A stretch of DNA of 64,000 nucleotides from Sphagnum compactum (taxonomy: Eukaryota; Bryophyta; Sphagnopsida; Sphagnales): assembly GCA_965153455.1 (NCBI GenBank), contig OZ234499.1, positions 10,102,271-10,166,270 of the forward strand. The letters run 5' to 3'. How positions within the stretch are numbered: position 1 is the first letter of the stretch; every line of letters begins with the position of its first letter. Positions 23,205 to 34,125 of the stretch are shown here, one piece after another. Under the pieces are notes generated by a model that saw nothing but the letters and a program-made list of their open reading frames with translations, was not told the origin of the DNA and ran no database searches. The position numbers and the translations under genes were made by a program.

Positions 23205-23582
23205 GGGGTAAAACCAAGTTAATAGGAGCCAATTTTGGCGTAATTAGTCCTTAGTTTTGGCGTTCATAGGTCTCATAAACTAAATTAATGTTGAAAGTAT
23301 ATGTTGTATTTATGTGAAGCCTTTTTTTTAATATATTAATTTAACATTTAGTAAAGCTTGAAAGGTAATCCAATAAATATATAATACATTTTAACACATT
23401 TTGAAGCCTATAACTAATGTTTTTTAGCACAATGAAACAATGTGAAAACGTTGTTTAAGCATCATAATTTAGCATTATCTTAGGACTTTTCATCCAATCC
23501 TGTGCTGCCACATCATTTTTTCAGGACTAGTCATAGTGACTCATGAAGTTGCCATTAACTTTTATTAGCCCATTTTTACCCC
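23205..23582. mobile_element. TIR element (MITE) in the LINE relic
   Basis: About 378 bp with ends GGGGTAAAACCAAGTTAATA and, reverse complemented, GGGGTAAAAATGGGCTAATA. It splits the RT reading between VVHG (VVxWSMG-like, before 23204) and the DVHPD block (after 23586). The flanks read CCATGG on both sides, so a CATG duplication is likely, but the palindrome makes its exact length (3 to 6 bp) ambiguous. No internal coding. Superfamily uncertain. Confidence 0.75.
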
Positions 23583-24023
23583 ATGGTATTCAAGCTATTT
23601 TGGATGTCCACCCTGATTAAGTCGTGTTTTAGGTGGATGTAGCAAACACTTTCAACACCATCTCACATAAAACCATCTTTTAAGAACTTAAAACATCAAG
23701 AAGCTAGTTGTTTCAACTTTTTCCCTTTGTTTGTTTTTTTTATGGCTTTCAGCTACCTTTGTTTTTCAGTCATCATTCTCCCTTAGGAGATTTGTTTATC
23801 ATCCTTTCATTTATGGGCACGTATCATGGTGATCCCATTATTGTGCCTCTTTTTGCACTCACTCATTTTTGTGTTTTGTGTTATTTTTCAAATGTTTTTC
23901 CTTCATGTCTTTTTTCTTCCTTAGCTAATGACACCTACATTTTCAACCTTACCCATATTGTCCCCCTTACCTTTGATCTTGGCTTTTGTGGGGTTAATTG
24001 TTTAGTTTCACAAGTGCTTGATT

Positions 24024-24617
24024 GGGCAGGTAAAAACATGGTAAAATATATTGAAAAAATAGTCTACCTAAAATCCAATTTATAAATGAGGCAACTTTTG
24101 ACATACACATAAGAAGTAGATAAAAAAACTTTGTAAGTAGAAATATAAAACCATGAGGACCTCCATTGGGTTTGTGATAATTTGAATACAAAATTTCAAT
24201 AAATTTCGTATAATAAAAATAGGTAACAAGTATGTTTGAAACTAATTAATCAATATGGTGTTCAAATTAACTTTTACATAAAAAGATTGATATGTTATGA
24301 CTATAACATGTAAAACTTGATAACACATAAGTATATTCTAAGTTTCTATTAACTTCAAAGTAGAAAAAAATCAATATTTGATTTACTTGCAACCAATTTT
24401 GTAAAACCTAAACATTTATGTAAGTAGGTTCATTTTTTTGAAATCTATTTAGATGCATATTAAAAATGTGATTCTTGAATTTTATTATAATAAAGGGAAA
24501 AAAATCCTTATATTAATCAAAAATATTTCAACACATCAAAGCCGACTTATGTCTACTTGTCATTTTTTGTGACAAGGATCACCAACTGTCTACTTTACCA
24601 TGTTTTTACCTAGGCCC
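24024..24617. mobile_element. TIR element in the LINE relic, AGGTAAAAACATGG ends
   Basis: About 590 bp. Left end GGGCAGGTAAAAACATGGTA and right end, reverse complemented, GGGCCTAGGTAAAAACATGG followed by TAAAGTA. The inverted repeat is about 20 bp and nearly perfect. It separates the RT segment ending near 24020 from the one starting at 24618 (LFGLP...). The interior is AT-rich and non-coding. The target duplication is unclear (ATT versus TTT). The shared GGTAAAA core may link it to the 23205 element. Confidence 0.72.
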
Positions 24618-25806
24618 TTTTTGGCTTGCCTTGAGTTCACCCTCCTAGCTGGTTTTTGTTGCCCTTTCAATGTCATTAGGATCCTAAGCATCCCATTTGG
24701 TTCCAGTTTTTTTTTTTCATCCTTTTTGCAAGAGGTTTTGGATGAAAATGTTCATCATGTTGATTTGCTCCAATGGTTAAGGGATGTTCAAGTACCTTTT
24801 GAAATCCCTTTTTGATGTTTTGTTCAAAGGCTTTCCTATATGTTTCATTGTTATTATTTTCTTTCAAGTTTTTGAAGCTAACTTGTCATTTTCATTTCAG
24901 TTATGTTGGGAAATTTTGAGAGGCTTTTGGGCCTAGGTTCTTTTGAGTGCTTTTAGGCTCCCCTAGTCCGACAACAAATTAGTTTCCTCATTTCTAGTGG
25001 AGGGTTAGGCCTCATTTTTGTAGAAGGCATTACTCTAACGGCCCATTTAAGGAATTGGGTTCTTGTTGCCCTTGTCATTGCTTCTAAGTTTTTATTAAAT
25101 TTTAATTTGTTTTTATTATAAATGATAGGAATGAACAGCTTAAGTTCACTATCTTTATAGGCCCATTTGAGGTTGGCACATGAGATTCTTCCCTGGTGGT
25201 GGTGGTGTGTCCCCCCTTGTGAGTAGTTAATAGAACGAATAATCAGTTGATTTCAAAAGAGTATTTCAAAGAGATTGCATGACCATTATTTTTTTAACAT
25301 CATTTTTTATTTGCCTTTTGATTCACATTGAGCATGTGTGAGATCTTGTGTGAGGCTAAATGCGGGTGTGTGGTTGTTTGTTCACCCAATGATCCCTTTT
25401 TTTATTGACTATAGAAGATTTGTCCATTGCATTGCGCATTTGGTTGGGCCTCTTTCGCCCCTTAGCCCTTGGTTTGTCACATTACATTTGTGTCAACTTT
25501 TGAACCTTATGGGGATCCATTTTCTATGTTGCGCCCATGGTGAGGAAAGGACGGCTTCCCATGATGTTGTGTGGGATGTCTTTGTGTTTATCATGAAGGA
25601 TGCGGGTTTTCACATTCTTTGTGAACAACCCACGTTCTTTTGCCACCTACTCTTTAGTTTACATGTTGATGGGTCAACATTGTGGATTCAATGGATGGTG
25701 TCTAGACGTTGGCTGACATCATCATTAACCCCATTTGAGTAGATTTGGTTTTGCATGTAGCTTTGTTTTGCTACAATTGCAATTTAGGCCAAAGGATAGC
25801 TTTTAT

Positions 25807-26627
25807 TGACGCGCTCCTAAGTCCCAGGGTGAAACCCACTTGAGGGTTTCACAAAGTCAAGTTGCGGAAAGTTGAGACTTAGAGGCACGCTCCCGGCTTC
25901 CAACTCTAAAAAGGGGTAGAGGGTCGAGTTGGGAGCCCAGGGATTAGACTAGGAAGAGGGACTAGCTTAGCTTGTGTGAATCTGCATCCAAAAATCAACC
26001 ACACGAGGTTAGTTTAGCATTCGGGACACCCTTGGGTGTTGGGACAAGCCACGGGCACTTGGACACACAATACTCACCACGGCCTGGACTCGGGGGAAGC
26101 CACCACCTTCCCCCATATAGTATTCTCTGCAGCTCGCCGCCGAGGCTACATCCAAATGGCACATTTTGTTGGGACTCCCGAAATGGAGTCCCGAAATTGT
26201 CTTGGGTGGACTCCCGGAACTTTGAACGGCCATAACTCCCAACTGCGGAATTCGATCGCAACAAGGTCTGAACTAAAGTTGTAGCCCTCGTCGAGATCTT
26301 TCCAACGCCATAATGCACTCCCTCAGGCGACGTCGGGAAAGGGTCGATTCTTGACTTTTAGTGGTCGGGAGTCAAACTGCCAGTTTGACTCTCGGCCTTT
26401 CTTTTGCCCATAACTTGAGCTGCAGACGTCCGAATGGCCAATGCGAGGCCATTTTCGATATCTAAGTTTCAATACCTTTCCAATGACACCAAGAACACCT
26501 CAATGCGAGGTGTTTTGGGCCTTGCTGTCGAGCTCTGAACATTTGGGAGTCCCGGAGGACTTTAAACCTCCAACTTTTCCAAGTGTTGGGCTTCACCCCC
26601 ACACTTGGCCAAAGTGGGGTTGCGACA
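25807..26627. mobile_element. Solo LTR with perfect TSD TTTAT
   Basis: 821 bp starting TGACGCGCTCC and ending GGGTTGCGACA (TG...CA), flanked by the perfect 5-bp repeat TTTAT (25802-25806 and 26628-26632). It is GC-richer than its surroundings. It carries the inverted block GGGAGTCAAACTGCCAGTTT followed by GACTC, and a TATA-like CATATAGTATTC. It is the younger relative of the copy at 3594-4461. It inserted into the LINE-like relic, which continues on both sides. It arose presumably by recombination between two LTRs of a full element. Confidence 0.92.
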
Positions 26628-26930
26628 TTTATTGTGATTGATACCTAACAAATTAATTTTTTTCACTAGCCATAAAGGTCTTGGGGTTTTTGCATTTACA
26701 GGCTGATGATTTTTTTCATCAATGTGCTATCATGGCATGGAGTGCAAAAGGTTTTAAAAGCCCTATTCTTTCAATTTTGGGTTGATTTTACAAGTAGAAG
26801 GTGTTGGTGGCATTGAAGCGAGCTCAAAACAACCTTTATTTCAAGGCGTGTTGTTGTAACTTAAGGTTCTTCTAGGTTAAATGTCCTTTTAGGTGTTCTT
26901 CCCCTCTCCTTATCTAAGATGCTCCTTATG

Positions 26931-27239
26931 TGGGGGGAAGGGGGGGATTTGAATGCTTGATTTGTTCATGTTTCCCTTGCAATTTGCCCTCGTTGGTGGT
27001 TCTTTCTTTTTGCTTGGCCTTGGGTTTTTCCATCTTGTACCTTTTTCTCCCCCTTTTTTGGATGCTTTGTTTTATTGATGTTTGTTTAGGTTTTCATCAA
27101 AATTATACATCATATTTGTTTTGTTGGGTCATTGATGAAGCTTGCAACAAAGCTAAAATGGACTTGACACCTTTTTAGCCCTAGTTACACCAATAAATAA
27201 GTTTGCAACAAAGAGAACACTATTTTTCACAAAGAACAT
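26931..27239. other. Possible LINE 3' tail, no gene
   Basis: T-rich sequence following the last recognisable RT-relic segment. A plus-strand frame (26930-27178) is hydrophobic and may be either the end of the relic or chance. Confidence 0.3.
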
Positions 27240-28115
27240 TTCAAAACGCTACATTCTTGCCATGCCTTTTTTTGGTCAAAATTTTGATGTAGCCAAAGTG
27301 GCAATGATTCACATGAAAAAATAAACCAAAATTGGTTACAAGCTAAATATGAAAGTAGATTTTTAATCATATCCTTTTATATTTTTGGCTACATACTTGA
27401 ACCATGTATATACATTTGGCAAAAAATTTCAATTTTGGTTGAATCATTGTTGTTGTCCTCAAAGTGTTCCCATGAAGTTCCTATTGTGTTCACATTAAGT
27501 TCCCAATGTATTCTTGATAACTCCTCACTTAATCCCATATGCTTTGCCCTAAGTTTTAGGCTTGTAACTTATATAACCAGCCCAAAGGAGAAGATTGCAA
27601 CATATATTTATATTAGGACTGTCAAAAGTTTTTTTCTTTTTTTGGGATGGGCCAATCAAAGATGCCCACCATAAAAGAAAGAAAACAAAAGAACTTTGAG
27701 GGTCCAACTAATTAATACCAGTCACAATATACTACCATATTGTATGAATAAGTACCCTACTTATCCAATTAAGGTTGTCCTACCACTGGTTAAGAGTTAA
27801 TCCTAGGCCTCTCATTTCAAAAACATAGTTTGGCAATGGTCTCAATGAAGTTTTTGTATATGGGTTTTATTTGTCTTAAAGTATCTCTATTCACACCCCT
27901 TATTTGAGCCTCTATTGCAGAGGTTTTTTTAATGGGTGAATGTTTTGTAAAATACCCAGAAAAGTTGATTTTGAGGGTTATTTGTTCTCAATTTTTTTTT
28001 TAAAATCAGGAAAATTGCCCAATATTTATATCATTTTTCATTGTGTAGTCAAGAATATAAAAGGATGCTTGTATTGTTTTGGTTATAAACCTCTTTATGG
28101 ATGATCCTCACTGTA
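27240..28115. repeat. Diverged copies of the 15.1-kb repeat family, facing each other
   Basis: At 27326-27410 a plus-strand segment (CCAAAATTGGTTACAAGCTA, then TATCCTTTTATATTTTTGGC) resembles the right arm of the 15120-16086 element. At 28010-28110 a minus-strand segment (CATCCTTTTATATTCTTGAC and TAACCAAAACAATAC) resembles it in the opposite direction. The similarity is clear by eye but weaker than for the 36.1-kb copy. The interval also holds part of a second repeat family at 27430-27720. Confidence 0.4.
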
Positions 28116-28589
28116 GCTCTATTACAAATTTATTGTTAAAAAAATGCACTCTATCTGTGCTTAGTGATTACCACTTTCAATATAAGGTGTTAATTATTTC
28201 CTCATCCCCAAACATAAACATAAAAAACTGGACAGTATAAACTGAAACAATTTAAATCTCACCACCTGGACCAATCGTGATGGTTAGCCCAAAGACCAGG
28301 GGTTGCATTACTGGGCCCTTTTGGAGGGCCTGTAATGTTACAAAATTTAAATGTCTAATTTGAGTTTCATATTATTTAACTACTATAATAACTACTAGAT
28401 ATGGTGTGATTCATATTAACTAGATCATGGATGACCTCACAACTTTCTTTTTTATTTTAAAGGACCCATATTGAAGGGCCCATCAGCAACTTTTTTGGAA
28501 CATTGGGCACGCCCCCAATAGAAGCACCTCTTTGGACCCCAGGTGCAAAATAGAAATAGATGTGCACCCCTGGATTTCACCTTTTTAGT

Positions 28590-29830
28590 TTATATACAGG
28601 GGAGTTGAACTTAGGGGATAAAACCCAGGTGCTATTGGGAACATCTTGGGAATGATCTGGGAACATGTTCGAAACTTCACAGGAACACTTTGGAAACAAG
28701 GGAAAAAACAAAAAAATCACTGCCCTCACTCCCCCTTCCCCCCCCCCTAAAAGAAAAAAACTGGATCATTCATGAGAGCATACCGAGCCTTCCCATTGGC
28801 TGCATGAAATTTCTATTTCCAAAACTGTTGGTCACCAGTTTTGGCCTGGGCTAATGGCGGGGGCCGAATTTTTGGGACATAGTTCATCGGAACTATATTG
28901 TCGAGGTCATTTTATTGCTGTGGGTGGATATCCACTCTGGCCAGATCATCTTACTTAAAAAATCCAAAAAACGTTCATATGAGAGAAACTACACATCATA
29001 TTATCATTGTATGATCGCTGTAAGATTGCCTTTAGAGCAACAAATAGAGACACCACCATAGTTCCAGAATTTATGCCCTGCCATTAGCCTAGGCCAAAAT
29101 AGGTGATGAACATCGTTTGGAGTAGAAATTCTGCTCAGTCAATGAGGAATTTGCAGCATGCCTGCAATAGGAACAGTTTTCCCCTTTTGGGGGGGGGGGG
29201 GGGGGGGGGGGAGGGAGCTGTGGAATTTTTGGGGTTTTTGTTTCTCCCAATGTGGTCCAACCAAGTTCTCACTCTGTTCACCTTGAGTCCTCAACATGTT
29301 CCCAAGTTCCCATTGAGTTCCCCAACATATGTTCAATAGCACGTCACTTTCTCACATATGCTTTGCACAGCATTGTGCTCTTGGAACCTATAATGGGACT
29401 TATATGTGGAGTGAATACTTCAATATAAGGGGTTTTGAGAGTTTTAGGACTTTTTTCGGGCCAATGAAAGAGGCTGATTGCAAAAAAATTCTGAACTTGG
29501 AAAGAACCCCCAACTAATTAATATAGATCACAATAAGTACCCCTAGTATATAATGGGGGTATTAGTCTATGTTGAAAATGGTGACGAACCGTTTTTGAAA
29601 TAGAAATTATATGCAAACCAATGAAAAAATCAAAGGGGGCTTAAGTTTTTCCTTTTAGGTTTCTTTGGGGGAGGGACGGGGGATTTGGTGTTTTCCTCTG
29701 TATGTTCTCATTAGATTCCCAAGTTCCCAATGTGTTCCCTAAGACATTCCTAATAGCATCTCAATTTTCATCGCAGATCGTTTGACCAAAACAAGTACTC
29801 CCAATCTATAATCACATAGGGGTTTTAAAA
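28590..29830. repeat. Repeat family with G-tracts: inverted pair plus direct copy
   Basis: Minus-strand arm 28590-28870 and plus-strand arm 29070-29350 share GCCATTAGCC(C/T)AGGCCAAAA, a TAGAAATT...CAATG block, a long G-tract, and TTCCCAA-GTTCCCA-rich sequence. A further plus copy lies at 29575-29830, and a more diverged one at 27430-27720. About 200 bp separate the facing arms. No coding region is supported; open frames across the G-tract are artefacts. Confidence 0.6.
29189..29211 (+). repeat. Uninterrupted run of 23 G
   Basis: A pure G homopolymer inside the plus-strand arm of the repeat; shorter C/G-tracts occupy the same place in sister copies (for example near 28740). Confidence 0.9.
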
Positions 29831-31124
29831 CATTAATATCCACGTTGTGAAACCTTACTAGTTCTTGGAAATACACCAGTGTCAAGTAAGGACTCAAAAG
29901 GTATTATTATATTATAGATAATATACTTGTATTTATGTTGTATATGCAGAAAATGATTTCCATTATTTTACCATGGTGACTATGGTATCACAAATTACAT
30001 AACAAATACTATCAAAATTTAATAACACTTCACACCACAAGCAAGTTTTCAATTTCCAAAAATATGGTGGAAAAAATCAATGGATTGACAATCAAAAATA
30101 ATATTAGTACCTTATTCAAGGGGAACAATACTATGGTCACATATAACAAAAAAATCCACATTTACATTGAATTCCTTGCATCGTTTGAAGGATATGAACG
30201 TCCTTCATTTCAGAAGCTGTTTTCACAAAGCTTTACAGAGGGCAATGTGGTTTGAGCGGATGACATGTCTCATAGTTCTATATGTTATATTGCCTATGAA
30301 GCATTGTATTTTGACAGCAAGAGAACTAATATTATTGACAGCATTCAAAATAGAACATCATCTACCAAATCCATCAGTCTACTCATTTGCAATCATGCTT
30401 TGCAACTGCGTATATCCCTACTTTGCATTCAAACTTAATGGGCCCAACAATTTGTAATGAAAACATTGTATTGTTTGCCACAAGTGAGGACAAATTTAAG
30501 AACTTTGTGTAAGTCCCTCATTATTCATATATCCTTTGGGACCATCTTGGGAAATCTAAAGATAATTCCAAAAGTTAGTAGAAAATGATACTTACAACCA
30601 ACGTGAATGAAACCAACCAAAGCATTTATGGTCAGATGATATCCATAGGAAATGACTGGAACTGTGTGTTTAACAATCCATCATAAATCCTTCACAATGC
30701 CTTTCTAGAAATGTCAAATCAATTGTGAATGAATGAAGTTGAAGTTTGGTTGTCAATACCTGGATAAAGAACAAACCATAGCATTCCATATTTCAATTTG
30801 ATTGAACACTAGATAATTGATTTGATGTGAACTTTATTATTGATATATTTAGCTATATAGCAAGGTCATCAAATGCACCACACCTTGCTGGTTTCGAGGT
30901 TGATTATAAATTTTCAATTACATAAGACCTTCTAACTAACGTCATTAAAGAAGTTGTCCTCAACATGCCATGCCATGTGTCAAAAGGTCTAAGGTTAGTA
31001 GCCATGTCTTGCAAACACGAACACCATCACACACATTCTGCCTTATGATGTAAAGGCCTATTGAGGTCTTAGTAGTTGATCATGTCCAAGGTAAACTTGG
31101 CTACAAGGGATGTCACAAGTTATA
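29831..31124. other. No gene recognised
   Basis: AT-rich sequence. Two overlapping open frames at 30064-30457 show no family resemblance and are probably chance. Confidence 0.45.
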
Positions 31125-31464
31125 ACCAGTGTTGGGTGGATAATTGGTTTTATAGTTAGAAGTTCCGGTTTCTTGAAAATTTAGAAATCAAACAGCCTTT
31201 GATTCTGGTTGTCTGAAAAATCTGAAATTTTAAGAGGTTTTCATGAAATAACCAGCAGTTTTATAGAACGTTATTTGACCAGTGCATGGATTTTGATCAG
31301 AATTTTGATTATATATCAGAATCAGTTCTTAGAATTTTTTGAGAACCATAGTTGTATATCAGAATTGTTTATTTGATTTTTGAGCACCACAAACATACAT
31401 CTTAAAGAACCACACTGATAACCACTGATTATTTGGTGCCATCTCTAAACCACCCAACACCGGT
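31125..31464. mobile_element. Short TIR element (hAT-like MITE)
   Basis: About 340 bp with ends ACCAGTGTTGGGTGG and, reverse complemented, ACCGGTGTTGGGTGG. The outside sequences GTCACAAGTTAT (31112-31123) and GTCACAATTTAT (31463-31474) are nearly the same and may be a decayed target duplication. The interior has repeated ATATCAGAAT and TTGAGAACCA/TTGAGCACCA motifs and no coding. CAGTGTTGG-type ends suggest hAT, not proven. Confidence 0.6.
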
Positions 31465-32319
31465 CACAATTTATCCAATTTTACAATTACTGGATGTATG
31501 CTTAGGCCCATGTAAAGACTTGTTGGGACTTTTGTAGTGTATTTTTGGAGGTTATGTTATATAATGTAGTTTCAAAGATGGAGAAATGGAAATCCATTTT
31601 TAAAATAAATCCTGCAGGTGGACAATTACATCCTTAGGGTATTGGGAATTCCGAATAACATTCCGCCATTCTAGAAAAAAACTTGATGTTACATCTTTTT
31701 CTCTTATCTTCTTTTATTACTTCACTAGACCTAAACCCATGAAGAACCCCTTAGTATTTGGAAGATTCCAAGCTCATCTTCACTTAAAGGGAGGTATTTT
31801 CCCTAGAAGAGGCCCCTATGTAATTGGTGAAGCTTTTTCATGAAGTGCCTCCCCATACACCTTCACCTGGAGTCAAGGTTCACACTGCTCATTGGGCACG
31901 TTTTGAGTCCTTCTTAGATGGTAGAATCGGCCACCGAGGTTGATTCTGTCAGTTCCTACTTTGGTACAACCTGAATTATCCTCCATTCCAATCTATCTAT
32001 GGGTCATTGTCCCAAGGAATGTGCCTTTGGGTATGTCCTCTGGCACACACTGGAAACCTTGTGATGAAATGGCTTCATTTACAGGTAAAGACCTAGCTAT
32101 ATTTGTTTGGTGTACTCGGACGCCTCGTTACAGTTACACGTGAAATGTTTTGTTTGAAGGCTACGCGGGCTTTATAGTTTCACTAAAGTGTGCATCTGTG
32201 GGCATTATGAAAATTGTGAAGGCCGCTTGCACCCTATGTGGGCTATATTCTGATAAAGTCCTTGCCCTCAGGCTTTACCTACCACATAATGAATAGGTAG
32301 GATTTTTGTGGTGTATGTG
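31465..32319. other. No gene recognised
   Basis: Mixed-composition sequence without identifiable gene or element. Confidence 0.4.
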
Positions 32320-32682
32320 GGCCACAGTGGATCAGCACCCACCAGTGCACCATGAAGAATGGAGGATAAATGGTCTGGAAACAGCTTTCTGTTGTGTTCC
32401 AGTTCCTTATGGTTGCCAACCATGGTGGTTATACCTACTAACAACCCACAGGCAGTTTGTTAGTAGGTAGGTAGGAAAAACAGCCCTCACATGTGTATAA
32501 ACCATCTACTTACCAAGTAGTTACCTATTTTCCTTCCTACCTACCTATGTATGAGACCTATTTCCTTCAGAATTAGCTACCAATGTGAAACCAAATCTTA
32601 ACTCAGTTGAGGTTCATCCATACATGAGTAATAATGGGCATCCAGTGGATGGTACACTGGTGGGTGCTGGTTCACTGTGGCT
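32320..32682. mobile_element. Mutator-like MITE, perfect 9-bp TSD
   Basis: 363 bp with long inverted ends: left GGCCACAGTGGATCAGCACC, then CACCAGTG; right, reverse complemented, AGCCACAGTGAACCAGCACC, then CACCAGTG. It is flanked by the 9-bp direct repeat GTGTATGTG at 32311-32319 and 32683-32691, the length expected for Mutator-like elements. The interior has CTACTAACAACCCACAGGCA, TGTTAGTAGGTAGGTAGG and a TACCTACCTA-rich part. A larger relative lies at 62259-62948. Confidence 0.88.
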
Positions 32683-32965
32683 GTGTATGTGGAGGGCACC
32701 TTACCCTCACTGTGTCAATATAGGATGGCACTTTCTGCAGAAGGTACCTCACTTTTTGTGACGAGTAGTGTGCATAAGGTTGCCCACTTCTCTCAAATGA
32801 ATCACAGCCTTCCATTTATTAAGGAGGATTCTACTGGTTTTTTATGCCAGATGAGGACCTGGAGAGGGAACTGTTCTGGGAATTCATGTTGGGCTATGGC
32901 TCTTGGCTTATGTTGGGCCCTCATTCCTAGGACAGCCCCCGTCTTGGTCCTTAACCTACAAATTC

Positions 32966-34125
32966 CTCGTTCACGGGCAACTCGACGAAGAAACGTCCAC
33001 GAGGATTCATGATTTTGGAAACAGATGAAAACTATGGTCACTTGGAATGAATGCATTGTGTGACCCACCTCCATACACAAGGACATTTTTCAAGTATCAT
33101 GGAATGGGTACAGTAGGAGTGCTAGGAGCCTGGTAAGGTGAGAAACTGTTCCATTATGTGGTAACACGTTCTATCTAATGATTTTTATTTTTATTTTTTC
33201 AAATTTCTGATTTTGCATCATATTCAAGCATTTCTAAACAGATCTAGCATTAAATGTCGACATGTTTTACACTGTCCAAAATGTCAAAAACTGGTAAGAA
33301 AAATGCTCCCCTCTAAAATCCAAGTGGATATATGGCAGAAGAACCTTCACAAAGTTTCTGAAATTTGGTAATGTTTTCCCAAAATAGGAATATGAAATAA
33401 AATATTCCATTTTTATTTTTATTCTTGGCATTTGCACCAAATTTCACACAAAACAAAAAAGGCTGATTCCACGATGGCCTGTTTCAGGGCATAATCAGTG
33501 TTCCTAACCATCAAGTCACATCACTCATGTTCTCCCCATCGTTTATTCACATCACAAAAGTAACATGGCAAAACCAAAAGTAGAACCAGCAGATGACTGT
33601 CTCTCCCACCTGGGAAAACAAAACCCTAAAGAAAGGGCACCAAAACTAAGGGTTCGTTAGATGACGTGGAGGCGGAGCTATAGAAGTAGTCTAGGATGAA
33701 GCCGGAGTACCTTCAGCAGAAATACAGGAGAAGAAGAAGGAGCCGCAGGCAAAGATTCAGCGGCAAGAAATCGAAGAAGTCACAAGCACCACGGCAAGTG
33801 CGGAATCAATTCCTACAGCAAAGTGACGTAAATAAACTGCCTTTTAGGTAGTGGCTTCCGGGATGATGTCTGCGCTCTGCTGTGCGGGCAGTGTAATGCA
33901 GCAGCAGCAGGTGGACGGTAACCTTTACTCTAGAATTTGCACCTGGAGATTGAAGCATCGTATGTAAGTTAGTATTCTAAAAAAATTATTAAATCTAAAA
34001 AAGCCACGAGTCTCTGGACAGCTTACTAATTTAATTTCAGCGGCCCCCCGCAATCTATGGGAGCCAAGAATCCATGAGGAGCTCGTTCACGGGCAACTCG
34101 ACGAAGAAACGTACAGGAGGATTCA
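32966..34125 (+). repeat. 44-bp near-perfect direct repeat pair
   Basis: 32966-33009 and 34082-34125 both read CTCGTTCACGGGCAACTCGA then CGAAGAAACGT and GGATTCA, with two mismatches in 44. The copies are 1.1 kb apart, and the second lies about 600 bp upstream of the hydroxylase start codon. No mobile-element structure joins them. Confidence 0.85.
33863..33963 (+). other. Candidate alternative first exon upstream of the hydroxylase
   Basis: An ATG-started open stretch (MMSALCCAGSVMQQQQVDG...) that ends at a strong GTAAGT donor (33964). It is rich in Cys/Ser and Gln and low in acidic residues, like a plastid transit peptide start. Its phase (2) does not join the first hydroxylase exon through any strong acceptor that I can see, so it may be leader or a separate transcript. 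Confidence 0.25.

Larger units (their letters stand above)
22350..26930 (+). pseudogene. Non-LTR (LINE-like) reverse transcriptase relic, three nested insertions
   Basis: A long decayed plus-strand reverse transcriptase of the plant type with a D-V-A-N-A-F-N block. Visible pieces in order are: an upstream region with FVSREYEEL (about 22500); ALAKPLGGIWPIV and LYQSINRDLCLQFHDMFSSH (23030-23150); VDVANTFNTISHK (23630-23670); QLFPFVCFFYGFQLPLFFSHH (23710-23780); GTYHGDPI; FSSLANDTYI at 23910-23940, where the first catalytic Asp of the usual ADD is Asn; IRILSIPFGSS and FLQEVLDENVHHVDLL (24680-24770); and a C-terminal HFLCCAHGEERTASHDVV (25515-25580). Reading resumes at 26633 and runs to about 26930. 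Many stops are present. Three insertions interrupt it, at 23205, 24024 and 25807. The clade is not determined. Confidence 0.75.

Noticed and set aside
25972-26318. Overlapping open frames in GC-rich 26-kb block
   Set aside because: They fall wholly inside the solo LTR and have no protein similarity.
29103-29342. Open frames giving Gly or Pro runs
   Set aside because: They only translate the 23-G homopolymer of a repeat.
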